DNA of 43,471 nt from an uncultured Clostridia bacterium (lineage in GTDB: Bacteria; Bacillota; Clostridia; Christensenellales; UBA1242): assembly GCA_947630075.1 (NCBI GenBank), contig CANRGF010000003.1, forward strand, positions 1-43,471. Direction: 5' to 3'. A program made the translations under genes and the position numbers. Shown here one piece after another: positions 36,571 to 43,471 of the stretch (within the stretch, counting starts at the first letter, position 1; the number at the start of each line of letters is the position of its first letter). The notes under the pieces were generated by a model. The model saw only the letters and a list, made by a program, of their open reading frames with translations, did not search any database and was not told the origin of the DNA.

Positions 36571-37830
36571 ATGAAAAAGTTTTGGGTGTGGGCAATATTT
36601 ATTTTAATATTTTCGTTCCCAATGGCTTTTTTCGGCTGTGCGAAGGATAAAAATTCAAACGCAAAAATTCAGCTGGATATGACCAACGCACGATGGAATT
36701 ATAATGGCGGCTTTGAAACGGAAAACGCTGGTGAAACAAATTTTGAAGTTAAGGTTTTGGGGTTGCCTAAGGAAATTGATGTAACCTATGACGGAGTAAC
36801 TTCCAATCGTTACCCTAATGAATATTGGACGATTTATCCAGAAAGTGGCAGAAGTGAATATTACACCGTTACTGCGCATTTGCAATACGATGAGGAAAAA
36901 TATGAGCTTGTGAACGACAATTTGCCCCGCACATTAAATTGGAAAATATACGACACTTTATATCTTGAAAAAGAAGCGGACAAAATTTCAAATTGTTATA
37001 GTGAATGGTATGGGAAATTTTCAAGAGAATCAATAGACTATTTGCATTTTGTGAACTATATTCCAGAGGGAGTGGACGCCACAAGTTATATGTGGGATAT
37101 GCAAGATGGATATGGTGAAAATCATGTTTATTTTGGGTTGGACGCAAACTTATTTAAAAGTTTTAAACTACCAAAAGATAGCTCATATATGTTCGCATAT
37201 CTCTATAATCTAAAAGGCATCACAGGTTTGGAATATGTGGATTTCTCTTGTGCTGAAGATCTGTCTTATATGTTTTTTAACTGTGGTGTTGAGAGTGGCG
37301 AGAAATTAGAAATCGTTTTCCCAGACAACTTGGATTTGAGCTCCGCCACAAATATGAGCCAAATGTTTTCAAATGTGGGAGGCGCGGGTGAATTAGAGCT
37401 TGAATTGGGCAACTCGTTTAACTGCTCAAATGTGAGCAACATGGCAAATATGTTTTATAACTGCGGCAAAAGCTCTAGTAAATTTCATTTAAGGCTAGGA
37501 GAAAAGTTTGACACTTCTAATGTGAAGGATATGAGCCAGATGTTTTATAATTGCGGAGCCGCTTGCCCAGACTTTTATTTAGATATGGGCTTAGGCTTTA
37601 AGGTTGACAATGTGCAAAGCATGATTCAAATGTTTTTGAATTGTGGGAAAAGCTCTAGCAATGTGAATGATTGGAAAATTGACCTTTTAGGAAAGCTTTC
37701 CGCTGAGTGTGATTTGAGTTGGGTTTTCTATAAATTCGATAAAGATTTGCGTGTTTATGTGGACGATGCTCAAACCTACGAGCTCTTATCCGCAAAAGGA
37801 TACACTCATCCACAGATAGTGATGAAATAA
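36571..37830 (+). CDS. Lipoprotein with BspA/DUF285-type repeats
   Basis: Signal peptide with lipobox MAFFGCAKD; repeats of (N/D)MSQMFYNCG type. Confidence 0.8.
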   Translation: MKKFWVWAIFILIFSFPMAFFGCAKDKNSNAKIQLDMTNARWNYNGGFETENAGETNFEVKVLGLPKEIDVTYDGVTSNRYPNEYWTIYPESGRSEYYTVTAHLQYDEEKYELVNDNLPRTLNWKIYDTLYLEKEADKISNCYSEWYGKFSRESIDYLHFVNYIPEGVDATSYMWDMQDGYGENHVYFGLDANLFKSFKLPKDSSYMFAYLYNLKGITGLEYVDFSCAEDLSYMFFNCGVESGEKLEIVFPDNLDLSSATNMSQMFSNVGGAGELELELGNSFNCSNVSNMANMFYNCGKSSSKFHLRLGEKFDTSNVKDMSQMFYNCGAACPDFYLDMGLGFKVDNVQSMIQMFLNCGKSSSNVNDWKIDLLGKLSAECDLSWVFYKFDKDLRVYVDDAQTYELLSAKGYTHPQIVMK

Positions 37831-37877
37831 AGCAGCCGGTTGGCTGCTTTTTTTTTGCTTAAATTTATTGTGAAGGG

Positions 37878-39950
37878 CTAAACCGAATGAGTGTCAGTTT
37901 TTAGCTCTTCTTCTTGCGAGGGGGTGGCGGAACATTCTTGCTCTTGTTCCTTGCTCTCTTGTTGGATGAAAGAGGTCAATTTTTTGCTATAGCACACATA
38001 TAACCCGTGTAATGCGCGCGTGCATGCCACATAAAGATTTTGCCTATCAAGAGGGGTGTGATAGTTTGATTCGTCCGCATTTGGAATGATAACTCTATCA
38101 TACTCTAAACCTTTGCTTAAATATGTGGTGGTGATGATGTTGTTTGAAGTGAGAAGAGCGTCATCATTTTCATTTTTGATAAATGTGAATGAAGGCAAGA
38201 GTTTTGCCAATTTAAACGCTTCATCAAAACTTTTCACAACCACAGCTATCTTCTCGCCCTTGTGCTCTTCTGCAACAGCATTTGCCAATGACACAAAATC
38301 TTCATCTGTTTTGCACTTTGAAATTGATGGTTTACTCCCTTTTCGCACAAAGCGAGTGTTTGCTGTTTCCCCCACAATTTTTTGAGCAAATTCAATAATG
38401 TCGTTTGTTGAGCGATAGCTAACTGTTAAATTGTCCACTTGAACATTAGGATAAAGCCTTTGCAAAATTTCTAGGTTGGATTGCGAAGATAAGATGTTTT
38501 GATTATAATCCCCAGTGAGCGTCATCACCGCGCTTGGATATATCTTTTTGATTAGCGCAATGCTAAATGGATCGTAGTCCTGCATTTCATCAATAAATAT
38601 GTGCTTAATGAAATGATTTGGTGCAACCCCCATGAGATTGGCGTTGATATAAGCATAAATTGGTGCGTCTTCATAACCCATAGGCTTTTCTGCAAAATGC
38701 AAATTATGCTGAGCATAAAGATTGGAGAGTATCTCTTTTGCTGAAATGCTATTTTCCATCAAGGCTAACATTTTTGCCTTGCAGCGTTCAATCGCCTTTC
38801 CAGACTGTTGCTTATACCTTGCAGATAAGGCGGCAGAAATTAGCGCTTCAATGTTTTGCTTGATGTTTGGCATGGTGGGTCTATTCAAAAGATAAAGTAA
38901 AGTTTTTGGCATATCCAAACCCACTTTTTTAAACGTTTCATACACTGGAGAAACAATGTCATAATTTTTCAAAAATTCATTCACTTCATCATAGAATTTT
39001 GTGGAAAATTTTGTGTTGATTTCTGCCATGCGAACTTCGTCATAAAACTTGCTATCCACCATGGACAATTTTGTGCCACAAGTTTTAGGGGCGAGACCTG
39101 CATCTTTCAATACCTGCATTATGGTGCAAGAGCGCACATTTTCTTCGCCTAACTCTGGCAGTAAGTCGCTTATATAGGTGCTAAATAATTTGCTAGGAGA
39201 AATCACTAAAACATTTTTGCTTGTGATGTTTCCTTTGTTTGCATATAAAATGTATGAAATTCTATGCATGGCAACGGACGTTTTGCCTGAACCTGCAATG
39301 CCGTTTATGATGACGGTTTGCATAGGAGGTTTTCTTATGATTTCGTTTTGTTCCTCTTGAATGCTCTCCACTATGTTGGTCATGTGCGAAGATGTGTTTT
39401 GGCTCAAAATCTCTTGCAAGATGTTATCGTCAATCTTCGTGTTTGTGTCGATATAAGAAACGATTTTGTTTGGTTGCAGTCTAAATTGCCTTTTCAAAAG
39501 CAATTCAACGGGAATTTTGCCCACAGGTGCGGTATAATATGTGTTGCCAAGCGAGGAGAAATATAATAGCGATGCGATTGGAGAACGCCAATCTAATAGA
39601 TAGGTGGAATCGTCTTTAAAAAGATTCTTTAAGCCGATATAAAAAGTTTCAGGCTCTGAGCCCCTTTCTTTAATTTGAATTTTGGCAAAGAAAGGTTTTG
39701 GCATGATTCGCTGAAACATGTTTTTATTTTGTTGATATAAGTAATTTGAACTATCGCGATTGTAGATTTCTCCCTTCACTTCCACAAATTCAACAAGGTC
39801 TAATTTCTCAGTGGCGGCATAGTGCATGCTCTCACGAATGTCGGACTCGTTGCTGGCGATTTTCTTATCTAGTTCGTCAATTTCTTCTTTTATTTTGCCT
39901 TGAATAAATTCAAGGTGTTTTTGCTCTTCGTCAAGGATAGATTTTTCCAT
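37878..39950 (-). CDS. HelD-like UvrD/Rep-type helicase
   Basis: Walker A INGIAGSGKTSVAMHRISYILY; FIDEMQDYDPFSIALI; GDYNQNI; STYLSKGLEYDRVIIPNAD-like motif; RBS at the internal ATG. Confidence 0.85.
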   Translation of the reverse strand: MEKSILDEEQKHLEFIQGKIKEEIDELDKKIASNESDIRESMHYAATEKLDLVEFVEVKGEIYNRDSSNYLYQQNKNMFQRIMPKPFFAKIQIKERGSEPETFYIGLKNLFKDDSTYLLDWRSPIASLLYFSSLGNTYYTAPVGKIPVELLLKRQFRLQPNKIVSYIDTNTKIDDNILQEILSQNTSSHMTNIVESIQEEQNEIIRKPPMQTVIINGIAGSGKTSVAMHRISYILYANKGNITSKNVLVISPSKLFSTYISDLLPELGEENVRSCTIMQVLKDAGLAPKTCGTKLSMVDSKFYDEVRMAEINTKFSTKFYDEVNEFLKNYDIVSPVYETFKKVGLDMPKTLLYLLNRPTMPNIKQNIEALISAALSARYKQQSGKAIERCKAKMLALMENSISAKEILSNLYAQHNLHFAEKPMGYEDAPIYAYINANLMGVAPNHFIKHIFIDEMQDYDPFSIALIKKIYPSAVMTLTGDYNQNILSSQSNLEILQRLYPNVQVDNLTVSYRSTNDIIEFAQKIVGETANTRFVRKGSKPSISKCKTDEDFVSLANAVAEEHKGEKIAVVVKSFDEAFKLAKLLPSFTFIKNENDDALLTSNNIITTTYLSKGLEYDRVIIPNADESNYHTPLDRQNLYVACTRALHGLYVCYSKKLTSFIQQESKEQEQECSATPSQEEELKTDTHSV

Positions 39951-40047
39951 TTCTCCTCCAAAAGTTACTATAGTATAGCACATAAAAAGCAATAAAACAA
40001 TAGTAAAATTAAAAATTCAGTTCATTTTTTATGGTTTTTTGTTGAAT

Positions 40048-41769
40048 TTAGCTGTGCCAACACGAAAAATTTCTAAGCGAAAATGAATATAATTTGTGAT
40101 TTTCGCTTAAAATTTGCATAATTTCATCTTTAATTTTTGCTTTTTCATCTGTTGGTGCAGAAGCTGAATAAAAATAATTTAATCCTTCATTTTGCGAGGC
40201 TATTTTGCAGTTTTTTGTGAAAGTGAAATCGTTGATTTCAAACACATCTACCAAATCTAAATTTGCTTTGATGCCATTAAGGGTTTGCGTTAGGTCGTCC
40301 TCCGTTTCTTCTGGGAAATTGAAAAGCAGGCTTACGCTCGTTTTTATGCCATATTTTTTGCTTAAGCGCAAGATGTTTAAGGCGTGGTCAACTGTTATTC
40401 CTTTGTTCATTTTGTTGAGTAAATTTTGGCTAAAACTTTCTAAGCCCAAAAACATCATTTTCAACCCGTGCTCGCTAAAATGTTTTATTGTTTCTTCACT
40501 ATCGAGCGCGGGGTCGAAGCGGAATGTGCCCTTCCAATTAATTTTCACGCCACGCTCATCAAGCCCTTGCAAAATGTTTTTCACTTCGCCAGGAATTAGG
40601 CAATCATCCACAAATTCGATGTTGTGCACTCCTTGTGAAGATAAATTGCAAATTTTTTCCACAATGTTTTTGCAACTAAATGAAAAATTATCCCTATTAT
40701 GTCTATCGCAAAACAGGCATTTTTTATAATAACACTCTCGCCTTATTGACACGGGCGCAATCTTAAACACGGCAACATATTTTTCAAAATCAATTTGAGG
40801 ATATTCCGTTGTGGGTGTGCCCATTCCGTTTAGTTGAGCGATTGGCACAACGCTTGAAAAGAACGAGGTGAAAAAACTTGGATTATAGTTTGCTTCGAAT
40901 AATGTTGAGTTGTCAACTAAAATTGGCTTAATGTGGAGCACTTCATCTAAAATTTTTGCAAAAATGGTTGCGCTCATCAGTTTGTTGAAATTGTTCACAA
41001 CTAAATATATGTTTGCCCTTTTGCCGTTATACTTTTTTATTATGGCTTCAATCTGCGAAAGTTTTGAAAGATAGAATGGATATAAAATTGAAGATTTATG
41101 ATTTGAAATCGTGCTTTCAATGGCAAGAGAATTTTTGGGGTCGCATAAAGTTAACTCGCCAAAAGAGAAACGGAAAACGCCGAATTTCTTTTGCTGAATG
41201 GCTCGGCAAATTTGTGTGTAGCGATAAAAACTATCCACATCTTTTTCACTTTTTGCGTGCTTATATAATTCAATTTTTTCAGGCGAATATATTTGGCGAT
41301 TGAAGTCCAAATTAAAATCAAAATAAAAAGTGTGCTTATTTTTTGCCGCTAGCGCCTGCCAAACTTGAATGGTTGCCTCGTTGAAATATTTGGGTTTATT
41401 GAAAGGAATATCTAAAACCAAGTTTATGCAATCTTCCTCTTTTTTTGTCTTGGCAGGCTTTGCCACAGCGATGATGTCGCTTAAAGCAAACCAAGTTTTT
41501 TCGCAAGCGGGCTGATTATCCCCCTGCAAGCAAACTTTATTATTTTTATTATCAATCTCCACCACTCTATGAATGACAAAGTTTTCCACCTTATTGCCTA
41601 TGGCAACGGCTATGTCCCCCACTCTTAGCGAAAATTCATTTGAGATTTCCACATCTTGCCCGCTGAAAAAAGTGGGCACCATGCTAGAACCAAAAATCTT
41701 CACATTTTTGATTTTGCCTTGCCTAATTTTATCTATAAAAAATTTTCTTGAAAGGGTTTTATTTATCAT
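40048..41769 (-). CDS. S26/S24 peptidase-like domain fused to a radical SAM enzyme (putative RiPP maturase)
   Basis: N-terminus GSSMVPTFFSGQDVEI...RVGDIAVAIG...FVIHRVVEI...CLQGDNQP; C-terminal half ECYYKKCLFCDRHNRDNF and IEFVDDCLIPGE...MMFLGLESFSQNLLNKMNKG. Confidence 0.85.
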   Translation of the reverse strand: MINKTLSRKFFIDKIRQGKIKNVKIFGSSMVPTFFSGQDVEISNEFSLRVGDIAVAIGNKVENFVIHRVVEIDNKNNKVCLQGDNQPACEKTWFALSDIIAVAKPAKTKKEEDCINLVLDIPFNKPKYFNEATIQVWQALAAKNKHTFYFDFNLDFNRQIYSPEKIELYKHAKSEKDVDSFYRYTQICRAIQQKKFGVFRFSFGELTLCDPKNSLAIESTISNHKSSILYPFYLSKLSQIEAIIKKYNGKRANIYLVVNNFNKLMSATIFAKILDEVLHIKPILVDNSTLFEANYNPSFFTSFFSSVVPIAQLNGMGTPTTEYPQIDFEKYVAVFKIAPVSIRRECYYKKCLFCDRHNRDNFSFSCKNIVEKICNLSSQGVHNIEFVDDCLIPGEVKNILQGLDERGVKINWKGTFRFDPALDSEETIKHFSEHGLKMMFLGLESFSQNLLNKMNKGITVDHALNILRLSKKYGIKTSVSLLFNFPEETEDDLTQTLNGIKANLDLVDVFEINDFTFTKNCKIASQNEGLNYFYSASAPTDEKAKIKDEIMQILSENHKLYSFSLRNFSCWHS

Positions 41770-42829
41770 CTTTTGCACTTTTTACACTATTATAAATAAA
41801 TTTTGCCTCTCTGCAATTTTGTTCAACAGGCAAAATAACCTTGCCATTCGTGCGGTGCTCCATGTAGGTGGACACAGCGCAGTTTGAACAAAACTTTTTA
41901 TATTTGCAGTTGTAACACTCGCCAGATTTATCCTTTTCTAAATTTAGATATTGTGAAAAACTATCCCAAATTTCTTTGATTGAAAAGTCTTTAATATTTT
42001 TTTCGCTAAACTCGGCAAAATTGCACAGCCTCACTCCGCCCAAGCAGTTTATGAAAATGCTAATCCTGCCTGCACCGCAAGAATATAAGCAATCGTTATC
42101 ATTATTCATGTTTTCTCTGGTTAAGAAACTTAGCCAATTTTTTAGTTTTAGTTTTTTTATTTTGTTCATTATTGACAAATAGTCTTTGTCAGTTAGGCGG
42201 TTGGTTTGCTGACCGTTTGAAAAATCTTTGCTTGCAAGCAGGTTTAAATCAAATCTAAAAGGCACATTAAAGCCGGTGCAATAGTCATTAATCTGCTCAA
42301 ACTGTTTCCAATTCTGCTCCATGATAACTGTTTTAAGCGAAAGGGTTAGCCCAGCATCAATGAGCAGATGAATGTTTTTATTCACCACAGAAAAGCCGTC
42401 ATTAACTAAGCAAACGGACTTATAAGTAACATCGTCCACCCCATAAATGCTGATTTCAATCCTCTCGGGCGGATTTGCCTTTAAAAAGTTGATATACTTA
42501 TCTAAAAAGTAGCCGTTCGAAAAGAGGGCGATTTTCAAGCCTTTATCAAAGCAGTGCTTATAAATTTCTTTAAAATTTGGGTGAACGGTTGGCTCTCCAC
42601 CCGTGATTGTGATGGTTTCCAACCCCATTTCGCACATCTCGTCTATCATTCGCTTTGCAATATCTAGCGGAATAAACTTTATGGCGAGATTTTGATTATA
42701 ACAATGAATGCACTTAAAATTGCACGCGTTGGATATTTCAAAGGTGGCGGAGCGCAGTTTGCGATGATTGCTCAGCCGTTTATAATATTTTTTGAATAGG
42801 AAATTTTTAAGTTTTTCTTCATTTAACAT
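41759..42829 (-). CDS. Radical SAM/SPASM peptide-modifying enzyme
   Basis: ISNACNFKCIHCYNQN (CX3CX2C), TITGGEPTVHPNF, SPASM-like C...GGVRLC...CYNCKYKKFCSNC...C; start at ATG overlapping the upstream stop. Confidence 0.92.
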   Translation of the reverse strand: MLNEEKLKNFLFKKYYKRLSNHRKLRSATFEISNACNFKCIHCYNQNLAIKFIPLDIAKRMIDEMCEMGLETITITGGEPTVHPNFKEIYKHCFDKGLKIALFSNGYFLDKYINFLKANPPERIEISIYGVDDVTYKSVCLVNDGFSVVNKNIHLLIDAGLTLSLKTVIMEQNWKQFEQINDYCTGFNVPFRFDLNLLASKDFSNGQQTNRLTDKDYLSIMNKIKKLKLKNWLSFLTRENMNNDNDCLYSCGAGRISIFINCLGGVRLCNFAEFSEKNIKDFSIKEIWDSFSQYLNLEKDKSGECYNCKYKKFCSNCAVSTYMEHRTNGKVILPVEQNCREAKFIYNSVKSAKDDK

Positions 42830-43097
42830 AGGCAACATCCGCCTCAATTAACTGATTGATAAAATTCTTTAAATCTGCCTTGGCACGAGATTTCGAAACG
42901 TCAAAAGATTTAACCATTTCTTCTTCAATTTCTTCACTCGTTTTGCCCTGCTTTATCTTTAAAAATATGAATTTTGCCACATCTTCAAGCACTATTGCGT
43001 GCTCATAATCTATTTCATGCTTTTCATTTTCCTTAGTTAAGATAAGGCAATTTTCATATTCATCGTCCACTATGTTTGGCTTAATAAATATTTTCAA
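42819..43097 (-). CDS. PqqD-like peptide-binding (RRE) protein
   Basis: 92 aa, TTG start after GGAGGTGATGT; VLEDVAKFIFLKIKQGKTSEEIEEEMVKSFDVSKSRAKADLKNFINQLIEADVAYV is PqqD-like. Confidence 0.8.
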   Translation of the reverse strand: MKIFIKPNIVDDEYENCLILTKENEKHEIDYEHAIVLEDVAKFIFLKIKQGKTSEEIEEEMVKSFDVSKSRAKADLKNFINQLIEADVAYVK

Positions 43098-43115
43098 AAC
43101 ATCACCTCCATAAAT

Positions 43116-43150
43116 AAAAAAGTTATAATTTATGCAATTATAACTTTTTT
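43116..43150 (-). terminator. Hairpin/attenuator between precursor and PqqD-like gene
   Basis: Minus strand AAAAAAGTTATAATT-GCATA-AATTATAACTTTTTT, perfect 15-bp stem. Confidence 0.8.
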
Positions 43151-43155
43151 AAAAA

Positions 43156-43260
43156 CTAGCAATAGCAAGAGTCGTCATCACTTCCTGAAGAATTGCAGCC
43201 GCTAAAAACTGAAATCTTGCTTAGGTCAATTTTTAGCAAAACGGGAGTTGAATATTTCAT
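43156..43260 (-). CDS. Putative RiPP precursor peptide (34 aa; absent from the ORF track)
   Basis: ATG at 43260 preceded by AAAGGAGGGCGCT; MKYSTPVLLKIDLSKISVFSGCNSSGSDDDSCYC, stop at 43156; first gene of the PqqD/radical SAM operon. Confidence 0.85.
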   Translation of the reverse strand: MKYSTPVLLKIDLSKISVFSGCNSSGSDDDSCYC

Positions 43261-43304
43261 AGCGCCCTCCTTTGTAAAATTTGAAACCTATGTTTCTTAT
43301 TCTT

Positions 43305-43333
43305 ATCATAACATATAAAAATAATTTTGTCAA
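43305..43333 (-). promoter_or_regulatory. Predicted sigma-A promoter of the RiPP operon
   Basis: Minus strand TTGACA - 17 nt - TATGAT. Confidence 0.8.
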
Positions 43334-43471
43334 CAGATTTAAATAGAAAATTTAAAAGCAATAGATGGAGTTTCGTACGCGCGCGGGCGCACTAACCTAT
43401 TAAAAGGCAGTTTGTGGTGGAAAATCTTAACAAAAACTTAGAAATTTTCATAAAAGTGGTTAAAATCATTT

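Noticed and set aside
43381-43471. Short minus-strand frame MILTTFMKISKFLLRFSTTNCLLIG upstream of the RiPP promoter
   Set aside because: No convincing RBS, near the window edge and no similarity to the Cys-rich precursor.
1-43471. CRISPR arrays, rRNA operons, IS elements
   Set aside because: No regularly spaced repeats, rRNA-like sequence, or transposase ORFs seen.

Overview
The window is about 43.5 kb of AT-rich, Clostridia-like (Firmicutes) chromosome around the replication origin, apparently from a spore-former (spo0A, a SPOCS/LysM protein, CotF-like proteins). Housekeeping genes recognised from the translations: rpsF, ssb, rpsR, tag, prfB, mscL, rsmG, spo0A, gpsA, lysS, jag/khpB, yidC, yidD, rnpA, rpmH, recF, galE, dnaA, oriC, dnaN, a TtcA-like gene, an [FeFe] hydrogenase, tRNA-Leu(CAG), an Rrf2 regulator, mnmE, ispH, mnmG and a HelD-like helicase. 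The most interesting locus is at the right edge (about 40048-43333, minus strand) and looks like a compact RiPP (ribosomally synthesised, post-translationally modified peptide) operon. It has a consensus promoter, an uncatalogued 34-aa precursor ORF (MKYSTPVLLKIDLSKISVFSGCNSSGSDDDSCYC), a perfect 15-bp hairpin, a PqqD-like protein, a radical SAM/SPASM enzyme, and a second radical SAM enzyme fused to a soluble S26-signal-peptidase-like domain. Other points for follow-up: a candidate standalone small RNA with its own promoter and terminator upstream of rpmH; an oriC with DnaA boxes between divergent dnaA and dnaN; apparent frameshifts at homopolymers in ssb and an XRE regulator; an in-frame stop in a small Cys-rich protein; a 44-bp duplicated gene end; an orphan WapI-like immunity gene; and a hydrogenase with a rubredoxin-like tail. 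All calls come from reading the sequence; no database search was run.
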